Below the pieces are notes generated by a model. The model was not told the origin of the DNA. It searched no databases and saw only the letters and a list, made by a program, of their open reading frames with translations. From NCBI GenBank assembly GCA_020631545.1, contig JAHDHB010000006.1, forward strand, positions 1 to 41,102: a stretch of DNA of 41,102 bases, given 5' to 3'. The stretch comes from Saprospiraceae bacterium (GTDB lineage: Bacteria > Bacteroidota > Bacteroidia > Chitinophagales > Saprospiraceae). Each line of letters begins with the position of its first letter. Within the stretch, counting starts at the first letter, position 1. This document shows positions 1-9,970 of this stretch, one piece after another. Position numbers and translations under genes: made by a program.

Positions 1-602
1 CTCCCATACCATTTATTTCTAAGCAAAAGTTCGCCATAATTCTCTAAACGAGTAATAGCATCGTATTTTTCATGCTCCAGTAAGGCTGTTTTCAAAAATT
101 GTTCATAAGTAGAAGGAGAAAGTTGGTCATCTTTTGGAAAGTCATAATAAATATTTCGATACAGCTTCGATTTTGTCAAATGCCATTCAGCGCTGCGATC
201 AGGCTTGAAGTCTGCCATTATCTTATTTACCGCTTTGATATAACGATCACGCTTATTCAATTTCAATGGAAACTCAAGAAGAATGATATTCTTTAGGTGT
301 TCCTTTTGAGTAAGAATATCAGCAGTTGCAAATTTTTTTAATTTTTTAGACAACTCATAAGATCGGTTTCTTAATTTTCTACCATCAAAATTATCCTTCC
401 CAAATACCTTTTTATAGATAATTGATTTATCTAACAAATCGTCTTGGTTTCGATGACGACGGAGGTAATTGTAAAGAGCAAAAATTTCATCTTCCTCTTT
501 AAATCCGTTGGTTTTTAGATATAGTGCAAATTTATTTAGAGCCTCTTTTTGACCTAAGCTATAAATGTAACGTACTTGTTTAATCACTTCGCTATTCTTC
601 AT
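1..602 (-). CDS. hypothetical protein, partial (C-terminus beyond the window edge)
   Basis: Open minus-strand frame from ATG at 602 (MKNSEVIKQVRYIYSLGQKEALNKFALYLKTNGFKEEDEIFALYNYLRRHRNQ...) reading to ...AITRLENYGELLLRNKWYG at position 1 with no stop. Absent from the ORF track because it is unterminated. Confidence 0.8.
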   Translation of the reverse strand, partial: MKNSEVIKQVRYIYSLGQKEALNKFALYLKTNGFKEEDEIFALYNYLRRHRNQDDLLDKSIIYKKVFGKDNFDGRKLRNRSYELSKKLKKFATADILTQKEHLKNIILLEFPLKLNKRDRYIKAVNKIMADFKPDRSAEWHLTKSKLYRNIYYDFPKDDQLSPSTYEQFLKTALLEHEKYDAITRLENYGELLLRNKWYG

Positions 603-925
603 GATCAATAATTGGGTTTAGAATTTAAAAAAGCTAACTTCTCCTTGTTTGGAAACAAAGAAATAGCAGCCCAAATCGCAGCCGGGAAGCGAATGGAAAG
701 GAAGCGTGGTGGGTGTCCATAATAAATATGGTGCTGTAAGATAGGAAAAAAAGGAAGCTATTTTAAATTTTAATAAGAAATTACATAGATATTCAGGTTG
801 TTAGCGCTGTGATTAACTATTGACTTCTCTATTTAATTGATTTTTGGGTGGTCATTATGCTAAAAATCCCCTCTTCAGCGTTAACTAAAGAGAGGATTTA
901 ATTAGGAGCGAATTATATTGAAATG

Positions 926-2200
926 CTAATCAATTTTATCGAACCTTGTATAAGGTCGTAAGGCTTCAGGAATAATGATTCCATCTGCTGTTTGATTATT
1001 TTCAAGGAGTGCGGCCACAATACGAGCAAGTGCAAGTGCACTTCCATTGAGCGAATGCGCTAGATGACTCTTTTTATTCTCGTCTTTAAAACGACATTTT
1101 AACCGATTCGTTTGGAAAGTCTCGAAATTAGAAACTGAACTGACCTCCAACCAACGATTCTGAGCGGCAGAGTATACTTCAAAATCAAAAGTCAGTGCTG
1201 AAGTAAATCCTAGATCACCTCCACAAAGACGGAGAATACGATAAGGAAGTTCTAATTTTTTTAATAAACCTTCCACATGTCGCAACATATATTGAAGTGT
1301 ATCGTATGAACGATCAGGGTGTTCAATCATAACAATTTCCACCTTTTCAAATTGATGTACACGGTTCAAACCACGTACATGAGAACCGTAAGAACCCGCT
1401 TCACGCCTGAAACAAGGTGTATACGCTGTCAATTTTATTGGAAAATCGGATTCGCTTACGATAGTGTCCCTATACATATTAGTTACAGGAACTTCGGCAG
1501 TAGGAATAAGATAAAGATCGTCCTCTGTCACATAGTACATTTGTCCCTCTTTATCAGGCAATTGACCAGTACAAAATGCTGTATCTTTGTTGACCAAATG
1601 AGGAGGAAGAACTTCTAAGAAACCGGCATCGCTAGCTTCTGCGAGGAAAAAATTGACCAGAGCGCGTTTGAGCTGAGCTCCTTTACCTTTAAATAGAGGA
1701 AAACCAGCCCCAGCAATTTTGGCCCCTGTTTCCATATCTATGATATCGTATTTCTTAGCAAGTTCCCAATGGGGGACAGCGCCTTCATGCAAAGAAGGAA
1801 GATCACTTTCCCAAGCTTTGAATACTTCATTGTCCTCATCAGTGTGTCCAGCAGGAACAGATTCGTGAGGCATATTTGGAAGAGCAACAAGAATATCGTA
1901 AAGTTCTTCTTTGGTTTTATCCAATTTTGATTCATTCTCCTTGATCGTGTTCTTATTGGAAGCTATTTGGTTTCGAAGTTCTTCCAATTCATTTTTCTTA
2001 CCTTGCTGGCTGAGAGAACGGAAAGAGCCCGAAGCTTTTTTATTCTCGGCTTTGCGGTTGTCAGAATCATACTGTAAATGTTTTCTAAGGTCATCCAATT
2101 CGAGAATTTTTTCGACCTTATCGGCAACATCAAGTCCACGCACTTTCATTCTCTGAATGAGGGTTTCTTTGTTTTGCCGGATGAAGTTAACTTGCAACAT
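926..2200 (-). CDS. serS: serine--tRNA ligase
   Basis: N-terminal coiled-coil arm plus class II aaRS motifs (TAEVPVTNMYRD, CFRREAGSYG, NGSALALARIVAALLENNQ). Confidence 0.97.
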   Translation of the reverse strand: MLQVNFIRQNKETLIQRMKVRGLDVADKVEKILELDDLRKHLQYDSDNRKAENKKASGSFRSLSQQGKKNELEELRNQIASNKNTIKENESKLDKTKEELYDILVALPNMPHESVPAGHTDEDNEVFKAWESDLPSLHEGAVPHWELAKKYDIIDMETGAKIAGAGFPLFKGKGAQLKRALVNFFLAEASDAGFLEVLPPHLVNKDTAFCTGQLPDKEGQMYYVTEDDLYLIPTAEVPVTNMYRDTIVSESDFPIKLTAYTPCFRREAGSYGSHVRGLNRVHQFEKVEIVMIEHPDRSYDTLQYMLRHVEGLLKKLELPYRILRLCGGDLGFTSALTFDFEVYSAAQNRWLEVSSVSNFETFQTNRLKCRFKDENKKSHLAHSLNGSALALARIVAALLENNQTADGIIIPEALRPYTRFDKID

Positions 2201-2258
2201 GTGGTTGGTTAGTTTAAGTTAAAAGTTGTAACTTTGGCTAGATTTTTGTAAATTTTTA

Positions 2259-2266
2259 CAAAGATA
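2259..2266 (-). promoter_or_regulatory. candidate Bacteroidota -7 element (TATCTTTG) upstream of serS
   Basis: CAAAGATA on the + strand is TATCTTTG on the - strand, about 60 bp upstream of the serS ATG; matches TAnnTTTG. Confidence 0.4.
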
Positions 2267-2645
2267 CTATTTGAATTGAAAAAATAAATGTAATTTTACG
2301 CCGCCAAGAAAGTAAAACTATATTTTTCTCCGTATTCTTTAGGACAACTCCTTTCTGCTTGTAATTCTTATTGTATATGACAACATAACACCTAGAATAG
2401 TTCCGATTAGGAGTTATTATTTAGTGTTTAATTTTAGAAGGGTCATTCCAATTTGAAATATCTTATTGAGTCGATTGTTCGGCCTTTTAGAAACTTAGCT
2501 AATTTACTTTATTGCCCGTAAGCTTTACACACCTACCAAACATTCATTAACTCTTTGAGTTCGCCACGAAAAAGCTTGATTTTTCGCATTTATTTTAAAG
2601 GCCAACCAATTTACCATTATCAACCATTAAAATTTCACGTCATCC

Positions 2646-4298
2646 ATGTATGATATTCTTCAATTAAACGAGATGCTAGTTCCTGAGTTAAAGGAAATTG
2701 CTGAACGACTAGAGATTAAATCCTATAAAAAACTAAACAAACAGGATATTATTTATAAAATTCTTGATCATCAAGCTATTATAGGAGATTCTTTGAAATC
2801 CCCTGCTAAAGCTAAGAAATCTGAGGAAAAACCTAAACGGGAAAGAAAGCCGAAGACAGAAAGCAAAAAAGTTGCCCCTAAAGCAAGGAAAAGAACGGCT
2901 AAAAAAGAAGAGGTTGCCCCAATGAAAGAGGAGGTAAAAGAGGTGAAGGAACCTTCTGCAATGCAAGAAGAGCCTAAAAAACCTCGAAGAAGAAAAAGAA
3001 TTATTAAGGAGGTCGTTAGAGAGTCCGTGGAACGTTCTAAAGCGAAAACCGAAGAAGTCGTTCAGGAAGAAGTTGTTAAAGAAGTTGAAAAAACTCAAGC
3101 TCCTGAACCAGTACAGGAAAAGTTCGAAAAACCAGAGCGCCCAGAAAAACCGTCTAAATCAAAAACATCTTTTGTCATTGAGTTTGACGGTATCGTAGAA
3201 GGTGATGGGGTTTTAGAAATGATGCCTGATGGATATGGGTTTTTACGTTCTGCAGATTATAACTACTTGACTTCTCCCGATGATATATATGTTTCCCCTT
3301 CTCAAATTAAATTATTTGGGTTGAAAACAGGAGATACGGTACAAGGTGCTATTCGACCTCCAAAAGAAGGTGAAAAATATTTTGCCTTGTTAAAAGTTTC
3401 CTACATCAATGGGCGTGAGCCACATGAAGCAAGAGATCGAGTTCCTTTTGATTATCTAACACCGCTTTTCCCTACACAACGGCTTAAACTTTCTCACGAT
3501 AGTAATTTACTTTCTACTCGGATCGTCGATTTGTTCACACCTATAGGTAAAGGACAAAGAGGGCTTATCGTAGCACAACCTAAAACAGGTAAAACCTTCT
3601 TACTCAAAGATGTAGCCAATGCTATTGCAAGAAATCATCCTGAAGTTTATTTGATTATTCTTTTGATTGATGAGCGTCCTGAGGAGGTTACAGATATGCA
3701 ACGTAGTGTGAAGGCGGAAGTAGTTGCTTCTACTTTTGATGAACCTGCTGACCGACATGTTAGGGTTTCTACTATCGTAATGGAAAAAGCTAAGCGCTTG
3801 GTAGAATGTGGACATGATGTCGTTATTCTTTTAGATTCTATCACGCGTCTTGCCCGTGCCCACAATACCGTGGCTCCTGCTAGCGGAAAGGTGCTTTCTG
3901 GTGGTGTTGAAGCTACAGCTCTTCACAAGCCTAAGCAGTTTTTTGGTGCTGCTCGTAACATTGAAGATGGTGGATCACTTACCATATTGGCTACAGCCCT
4001 TATCGATACTGGTTCTAGGATGGATAGCGTTATCTTTGAAGAATTCAAAGGAACGGGTAATATGGAACTTCAATTGGATAGAGGTTTATCCAACAAACGT
4101 ATTTACCCAGCTATTGACATCGTTAAATCTAGTACTCGTCGTGACGACTTGTTGCTGGACAAAGATACTATTCAAAGAATGTGGATTCTTAGAAATCACT
4201 TAGCTGATATGAATCCGGAGGAAGCCATGTTATTCTTGTTGAATAATATGAAAGGAACTGCCAACAATGATGAATTTTTGATAGCGATGAATGGATAA
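2646..4298 (+). CDS. rho: transcription termination factor Rho with a charged low-complexity N-terminal insertion
   Basis: RNA-binding domain ([15 protein letters not shown]...), Walker A ([10 protein letters not shown]), [18 protein letters not shown]-rich stretch of about 115 aa after the N-terminal domain. Confidence 0.97.
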   Translation: MYDILQLNEMLVPELKEIAERLEIKSYKKLNKQDIIYKILDHQAIIGDSLKSPAKAKKSEEKPKRERKPKTESKKVAPKARKRTAKKEEVAPMKEEVKEVKEPSAMQEEPKKPRRRKRIIKEVVRESVERSKAKTEEVVQEEVVKEVEKTQAPEPVQEKFEKPERPEKPSKSKTSFVIEFDGIVEGDGVLEMMPDGYGFLRSADYNYLTSPDDIYVSPSQIKLFGLKTGDTVQGAIRPPKEGEKYFALLKVSYINGREPHEARDRVPFDYLTPLFPTQRLKLSHDSNLLSTRIVDLFTPIGKGQRGLIVAQPKTGKTFLLKDVANAIARNHPEVYLIILLIDERPEEVTDMQRSVKAEVVASTFDEPADRHVRVSTIVMEKAKRLVECGHDVVILLDSITRLARAHNTVAPASGKVLSGGVEATALHKPKQFFGAARNIEDGGSLTILATALIDTGSRMDSVIFEEFKGTGNMELQLDRGLSNKRIYPAIDIVKSSTRRDDLLLDKDTIQRMWILRNHLADMNPEEAMLFLLNNMKGTANNDEFLIAMNG

Positions 4299-4447
4299 GG
4301 TTTGCTTGTATTTTGATTTACCTGCTAATTCTCTAAAAGATAACCGACTATAGGCTTATTTCTTAGAGAAAGCTAGCATTTTCAAATTCTTAGTAAACCA
4401 AATATGAATTCTCTTCTTAAAAATTGAGAGAATTGACAATAAAATAT

Positions 4448-4455
4448 TACCTTTG
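4448..4455 (+). promoter_or_regulatory. candidate promoter -7 element (TACCTTTG) upstream of rpmH
   Basis: TAnnTTTG match with an upstream TTG about 21 nt away; about 80 nt before the rpmH ATG. Confidence 0.45.
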
Positions 4456-4532
4456 TCGAACTTTTCCGAAGTAATTAGGATTTTTCCTTCATACTTCATA
4501 GCCACTTTATAGAAGTTTAAACTTTAGCAGTA

Positions 4533-4688
4533 ATGAAACGTACATTTCAACCATCAAGAAGAAAGCGAGCGAACAAGCACGGATTCCGTTCAAGAATGGC
4601 CTCTAAAAATGGTCGCAAGGTTCTAGCCCGTCGACGTGCCAAGGGTAGAGCAAAACTTACTGTATCTGACGAGCGCAGATTGAAGTAG
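4533..4688 (+). CDS. rpmH: 50S ribosomal protein L34
   Basis: 51 codons: [51 protein letters not shown]. Below the track's length cut-off. Confidence 0.97.
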   Translation: MKRTFQPSRRKRANKHGFRSRMASKNGRKVLARRRAKGRAKLTVSDERRLK

Positions 4689-4716
4689 TACTTTTCTACT
4701 TCGATAAGAAATAAAT

Positions 4717-4752
4717 AACCAAGGGTTTTAATTTTTAAGCCCTTGGTTTTTT
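4717..4752 (+). terminator. Rho-independent terminator or attenuator between rpmH and rnpA
   Basis: CCAAGGG...CCCTTGG stem with AT-rich loop followed by a T-tract (aaccaagggttttaatttttaagcccttggtttttt). Confidence 0.75.
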
Positions 4753-4798
4753 GTGCTTGTAGTTGAACATAAGTTCATACCTAAAAAGTAACAAGCGT

Positions 4799-5182
4799 AT
4801 GAAGCCTTCCCTAACCTTTAAAAAAGGAGAACGCCTAAAACGAAGAAAAATCATTGGGCGGATGTTTAACCGTGAAGGTTCTTCCTTTTCTGTTTTTCCG
4901 CTACGGATTATTTGGCTCAAAACGGAGTTAGATGTCCCCTACCCTGCTCAATTTACGCTCAGTGTTTCTAAGCGTAATTTTTCCAAAGCTGTACAACGAA
5001 ATCGTATTCGACGACTCATGCGAGAGGTGTATCGACTAAACAAACATGCCATTTATTCTAGTATTCAGGAGAAAGACCAATATGCTATCATGCTATTGTA
5101 TGTAGGTAAACATACACCGACCTTTCAGGAGCTTGATCGAAAGTTTAAAATACTGACCAAAAAATTTAGTAAAAAAATATAA
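4799..5182 (+). CDS. rnpA: ribonuclease P protein component
   Basis: ATG at 4799; contains SVSKRNFSKAVQRNRIRRLMREVYR (RNase P protein signature); follows rpmH. Confidence 0.93.
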   Translation: MKPSLTFKKGERLKRRKIIGRMFNREGSSFSVFPLRIIWLKTELDVPYPAQFTLSVSKRNFSKAVQRNRIRRLMREVYRLNKHAIYSSIQEKDQYAIMLLYVGKHTPTFQELDRKFKILTKKFSKKI

Positions 5183-5788
5183 AACCGTAAGATTTTGTAA
5201 AATCAACCTTTCTTCGATTAGTAGTTTCCTTAATATTAATGGAGTTGTATTAAAAAAACGAAACAAGTAGCAGCAGCCAACGTTATATACTGAAATGCCA
5301 AGCTAAATTGGCTTAAAAAATGCCTCTTTAAACCTCTTCTAGAACTTTGTTTTTCTACTTAGATTTATTATTTTAATAAAACTAGATTAAAGTGCTCTAC
5401 ACTCTGAACTTAATCAATACATGTTTTTTGACATGTGTTTTTTAAACGTTAAAATAAATTAATCATTTTCATTCTTTAAGGAAAGGCGTTATTATTGTTT
5501 GTAAATACTCAGCTCTTGGAAAACGATATTTTGACGCTACCTACTTGGATACTTCAGTTCGCAAGTATTAACCTGAATAATTCATAAACTTATTCTACTG
5601 TAATAGTCTATGAGTTCTTCAATTTTGAACTTAGATTTAGAAAATCCTTCTGCTTTATCGCCGTTTTACCAGCTATTTCTATCCTACTACACTTTTTATA
5701 GTTAAGTGAAACTGCATATCATTTTAATAGTTTAACTTTTGAGACTTATATCCCATAGTTAAATAGTAATAAATAACCAAATACTTAT

Positions 5789-7447
5789 ATGAAACGACTT
5801 ACATCTTTTTCTCGCCGAACTAAAATCATTGCGATTTTTGTTGTTCTTGTTGGAGGACTCCTGTCTATTTCTACCCAAACCAGCAAGTATTTTGAGATTT
5901 CTAAAAACATAGAAATTTTCACAAATCTTTATAAAGAAATCAACACCTATTATGTAGATGACATTGATCCAGCTAAATTGATGAGAACGGGGGTAGATGC
6001 TATGTTGGAATCCTTGGATCCTTACACCAACTATATTTCTGAATCTGAAATGGCAGGTTTTCGCCTTCAAATAACAGGTAAATATGGTGGAATAGGCGCG
6101 AGTATTAGAAAACAAGGTGATTATGTGGTCATTACTGATCCTTATGAAAATTTCCCTGCACATAAAGCTGGGTTGAAAGCAGGAGATAAAATTACTGCGG
6201 TTAACGGCAAATCGGCGAAAGGAAAAGATTCCAAAGATATTAGTGAAGTGTTGAGAGGTGCTCCAGGTGATGAAGTAACCATTACTGTTCGACGAAGAGG
6301 AGAATCTAAAGATAGAGATTTTAAATTGCTAAGAGAGGAGGTTCGTATTCCTAATGTACCCTATTCAGGTATGATTGATGATAAAACGGGCTATATTTCG
6401 TTAACGACATTCTCCGAAAAAGCTGGCGAAAATGTGGGTAAAGCTCTAGAAGAACTTAAAAAAGAGCATAATGTTGAAAACGTCATTTTGGATCTCAGAG
6501 GTAATGGTGGTGGACTATTGCGTGAAGCCATCAACGTATCCAACATTTTTATTCCTAAAAATGAGGAAATCGTAACTACTCGTGCAAAAATCAAAGATTG
6601 GGATAAGAGCTTTAAAACCTTGAATAAGGCAATCGATGAAGAGATTCCTTTGGTTGTATTAATTGATCAAAGTTCTGCTTCTGCTTCCGAAATCGTTTCT
6701 GGAGTTATTCAGGATTTAGATAGAGGTGTTTTGATAGGTCAAAAATCTTTTGGAAAAGGATTGGTTCAAAATACGCGAGACGTAGGGTTCAATTCTAAAG
6801 TTAAATTGACTACAGCAAAGTATTACATTCCTAGTCAACGTTGTATCCAATCTGTACATTATAAAGATGGGAAGGCAGAAGCCAATGCTGATTCTCTAAA
6901 AGCGGAATTTAAAACCAGGAATGGGAGAAAAGTATTTGACGGCGGAGGGATTACGCCTGACCTAAAAGTTGGAACAGAAAATTATGGACAAATAACAGGT
7001 TCTTTAATCCGTGGAAATTTATTGTTTGATTTTGCCACAGAATATGCCATGAAGCACCCAACACTCGCTGAACCTAAATTATTCAAGCTGTCTGAAGCAG
7101 ACTTTAAAGAGTTTGAGCAATTTTTGGTTGGAAAGGATTATTCTTACGAAACTGCTAGTGAGAAATCCTTGAAAGAATTAGAAGAGTTGTCCAAAAAAGA
7201 AAAATACTACGAGGCTTTAAAGACAAACATTGAAGGAGCCAAAGCTCAAATCGCTTCTGACAAAAAGAAGGATTTGATTAAATTTAAAGATGAAATCATC
7301 GATATTTTGGAAAGAGAGATCGTAAGTCGTTATTATTTCCAAAGAGGAAGAATAGAAATTGGTCTGAAGAATGACGAGGAAATTAAAGAAGCTTTAGCCT
7401 TATTTGCGAATCCTACACGATATAAGTCTTTACTTAGAAGCAACTAG
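5789..7447 (+). CDS. S41 family C-terminal processing peptidase with PDZ domain
   Basis: N-terminal TM/signal; PDZ (GGIGASIRKQGDYVVITDPYENFPAHKAGLKAGDKITAVNG); catalytic region DQSSASASEIVSGVIQD...GQKSFGKGLVQ. Confidence 0.93.
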   Translation: MKRLTSFSRRTKIIAIFVVLVGGLLSISTQTSKYFEISKNIEIFTNLYKEINTYYVDDIDPAKLMRTGVDAMLESLDPYTNYISESEMAGFRLQITGKYGGIGASIRKQGDYVVITDPYENFPAHKAGLKAGDKITAVNGKSAKGKDSKDISEVLRGAPGDEVTITVRRRGESKDRDFKLLREEVRIPNVPYSGMIDDKTGYISLTTFSEKAGENVGKALEELKKEHNVENVILDLRGNGGGLLREAINVSNIFIPKNEEIVTTRAKIKDWDKSFKTLNKAIDEEIPLVVLIDQSSASASEIVSGVIQDLDRGVLIGQKSFGKGLVQNTRDVGFNSKVKLTTAKYYIPSQRCIQSVHYKDGKAEANADSLKAEFKTRNGRKVFDGGGITPDLKVGTENYGQITGSLIRGNLLFDFATEYAMKHPTLAEPKLFKLSEADFKEFEQFLVGKDYSYETASEKSLKELEELSKKEKYYEALKTNIEGAKAQIASDKKKDLIKFKDEIIDILEREIVSRYYFQRGRIEIGLKNDEEIKEALALFANPTRYKSLLRSN

Positions 7448-7476
7448 TAAAAGGAAGCTTAATTTAGTTTATTTGC

Positions 7477-7544
7477 AACGGTGAGTTTGATATTTTAGTT
7501 ATTTCGTTAAAATCGATGTAACTAAAATACCAAACTCACCGTTT
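7477..7544 (+). terminator. intrinsic terminator-like hairpin after the S41 peptidase
   Basis: aacggtgagttt...aaactcaccgtt inverted repeat with an inner attttagtta/taactaaaat pairing. Confidence 0.6.
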
Positions 7545-8057
7545 CTATATTATAGAAGGTCATTTTAATGGAACTACAGTTTAGCCTTATTCCGCTTTTT
7601 TGGATACTGTTGAGATTTACGAAGACTAAAAGAACAATTTTTTTGAATACTATTTAGTTAATACCTTACGTTATATAGAGTGTATGATGAATCTTATTCT
7701 TAGTAGAAATTACGCCAAATTTATATCCGTGATTATAATAAGATTCAGTTTCTTTTTGGAAGCAATCTACGGCAGGATATAAAAAAATTTTCCAAAAATA
7801 ATTTGAGGTATAAACAATTGATTGTATACTATTTAAGGTTTTATTTTTCACCATATTGAAAAAAATTATCAAATCGAAAATAGTTTTACTAGTGTTTTAC
7901 GGCTATTTTATATTTTAATTTCGTAGTTTTGTCTCGCTTTATGAGTAAGATACACGTACTCAAATAATTTTTCAATAAACATGGCGAAAAATCACCATAT
8001 AATTTTGTAAGAGGCACAAAAATTTGTAATTTGTACTCGAACAATTATTTAAAATTT

Positions 8058-8744
8058 ATGGCTCTTATACTTAATATAGAAACAAGCACTAAAGTTTGTT
8101 CTGTTTCATTGGGATTGGATGGCGAGTGTGTCGGCTTAGTAGAAAGTGAAATTCCGCAGGCACACGCTAGTCAATTAACGCGTCTGATAGAGCAGCTGAT
8201 GGCAGATTCGAATAAAGAGTTGAAAGAATTGGACGCTGTTGCTGTAAGTGGAGGTCCTGGGTCTTATACAGGACTCAGAATTGGCGTTTCTACTGCTAAA
8301 GGCATATGCTACGCCTTAAATAAGCCACTCATTGCTGTTGATACCTTGAAAGCGTTGGCTTGGGCAGGGATGGATAAAATAGGGGAAGAGGGATTCTACG
8401 TACCGATGATTGATGCGAGAAGGATGGAAGTTTATACCGCTACTTATGCCTTTCAAGAAAAAAATCCCCTTGAAAAAACGCAAGCTCGAATCATAGACGA
8501 AAGCAGTCGTGATTTATATATGTCTCTAGGGAAAAATTTTTATTTGATGGGAAATGGAGCAGAAAAATGTATGGATTTGTTAACATATCCTAATTTTCAG
8601 CTACTTAGCTTAGGGTGCTCTGCCAAGCATATGGTGCCTTTGTCACAAAAGCAATTTATTATTGGGGAATTTAGTGACTTGGCATATTATAGCCCGTCTT
8701 ATCTTAAGAGCCCTAAAATCACTATATCAAAAAAAAAGTTATAA
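8058..8744 (+). CDS. tsaB: tRNA threonylcarbamoyladenosine biosynthesis protein TsaB
   Basis: ALILNIETSTKVCSVSLG... and VSGGPGSYTGLRIGVSTAKGICYAL. ATG at 8058 preferred over the TTG at 8031. Confidence 0.93.
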   Translation: MALILNIETSTKVCSVSLGLDGECVGLVESEIPQAHASQLTRLIEQLMADSNKELKELDAVAVSGGPGSYTGLRIGVSTAKGICYALNKPLIAVDTLKALAWAGMDKIGEEGFYVPMIDARRMEVYTATYAFQEKNPLEKTQARIIDESSRDLYMSLGKNFYLMGNGAEKCMDLLTYPNFQLLSLGCSAKHMVPLSQKQFIIGEFSDLAYYSPSYLKSPKITISKKKL

Positions 8745-8794
8745 ACCACTGTAACCTTTTTTTTATATCTGCGTATTACATAGTAGTAATCTGA

Positions 8795-8802
8795 TATATT
8801 TG
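8795..8802 (+). promoter_or_regulatory. candidate -7 element (TATATTTG) upstream of the first ArsR-type gene
   Basis: TAnnTTTG match 70-120 bp before the candidate start codons. Confidence 0.35.
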
Positions 8803-8872
8803 CAACCAAATGCCATTTATTTATTTCTACCACTTTATTCGTATGTTTATATTGGCATAGTTTTTGGTAGAT

Positions 8873-9262
8873 ATGAATTCGGTAATTTTATTATATGAAA
8901 ACGAACTACAAAATACTTTCAAAATGAGGAAACAAAAAAACGAATCCGTCGTATTAAGCAAGGGTAAGAAAGACATTCACCTTGATTACACGGAATTGCG
9001 TAAAGCAGTTTTGGTTTTACGAGCTGTTAACCACAAATTGCGTCAAGATGTCATTGATCTCTTAGAAGAGAACGACAGAATGACTGTCACAGACATCTAC
9101 ATCAAACTGCGACTAGAGCAGTCTGTAGCTTCTCAACACTTGGCTATTCTTAGAAGAGCTGGAGTAGTTACTACTGACCGTCAAGGCAAGTTTATCTATT
9201 ATTCTTTAGACAAGGATCGTCTTAAGCAGATTTCCCGATTAGTTGAAGAACTGGCTAAATAA
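8873..9262 (+). CDS. ArsR-family winged-helix transcriptional regulator (copy 1)
   Basis: HTH region DIYIKLRLEQSVASQHLAILRRAGVVTTDRQGKFIYYSL. Start uncertain (8873 or 8924). Confidence 0.85.
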   Translation: MNSVILLYENELQNTFKMRKQKNESVVLSKGKKDIHLDYTELRKAVLVLRAVNHKLRQDVIDLLEENDRMTVTDIYIKLRLEQSVASQHLAILRRAGVVTTDRQGKFIYYSLDKDRLKQISRLVEELAK

Positions 9263-9320
9263 TTTATTACAAAATAGATTATAGCCTTTATTGGGAAATT
9301 CTTATTGATGTAAGAACAAA

Positions 9321-9367
9321 ATAAGTGTGCTATGTGTCGCCCATTTTCATGTAGCACATTTATTTTT
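9321..9367 (+). terminator. intrinsic terminator after ArsR copy 1
   Basis: TGTGCTA...TAGCACA stem followed by a T-rich tract (tttattttttgc). Confidence 0.6.
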
Positions 9368-9500
9368 TGCTTCTAATATTTAAAATATTATTATAAATTG
9401 GAAAACATTTAAAATTTCCATTATATTTTAGTATAGAAGTGATTTTACTTGGGCTTGCCCAAGGTTCTTTTATTTTTATATAATTTTAAAAAGGCTTATT

Positions 9501-9812
9501 ATGAGAAAGGCAAAGGTTAAAATTAAGGATGATACGCTGCAGGTTTCTTCGGAAATTCTAAGAGCTTTAGCTCATCCTCTTCGTATGAAAATTTTGGAAT
9601 TCATTGATCGGCACAAAACGATCAATGTAAACAAGATTTACAATACGTTGAAATTAGAGCAATCTATTACTTCGCAACACCTCCGCATTTTGCGTTTAGC
9701 GGGTATCGTTGATACGAAGCGTGATGGTAAATTCATCCACTACACCATTAATTACCCAAAGGTGGCCCATGTTACGAAGGCAATTGACACCTTTTTAGAA
9801 GAGGACAAGTAA
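9501..9812 (+). CDS. ArsR-family winged-helix transcriptional regulator (copy 2)
   Basis: LRALAHPLRMKILEFIDRHKTINVNKIYNTLKLEQSITSQHLRILRLAGIVDTKRDGKFIHYTI; clear paralogue of copy 1. Confidence 0.88.
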   Translation: MRKAKVKIKDDTLQVSSEILRALAHPLRMKILEFIDRHKTINVNKIYNTLKLEQSITSQHLRILRLAGIVDTKRDGKFIHYTINYPKVAHVTKAIDTFLEEDK

Positions 9813-9854
9813 GTACTACTAGTACTCTACTAGTCATTAACTTATTCTTTTATT

Positions 9855-9880
9855 AAAAGCTCTACTCTTGTGGGGCTTTT
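9855..9880 (+). terminator. possible intrinsic terminator after ArsR copy 2
   Basis: aaaagc...gctttt short inverted repeat followed by T-rich sequence. Confidence 0.4.
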
Positions 9881-9933
9881 ATGTTTTTGGGTATCTTGTT
9901 TGGTAATTACTTAGAAATCTCCCATAAATTGTA

Positions 9934-9941
9934 TATCTTTG
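9934..9941 (+). promoter_or_regulatory. candidate -7 element (TATCTTTG)
   Basis: TAnnTTTG match 30 bp upstream of the ATG at 9971. Confidence 0.45.
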
Positions 9942-9970
9942 GCTATATAACTTAAATCTTCGGAGACGTT

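Noticed and set aside
1319-1618. 99-aa plus-strand ORF within serS
   Set aside because: Antisense to well-conserved serS coding sequence.
2733-3098. 121-aa Phe-rich minus-strand ORF within rho
   Set aside because: Antisense of the AAA/GAA-rich Rho insertion (reads as TTT/TTC), so the Phe-rich composition is artefactual.
7666-7872. 68-aa minus-strand ORF in the S41 peptidase-tsaB spacer
   Set aside because: Short, AT-rich, no recognisable domain; insufficient support for a gene.
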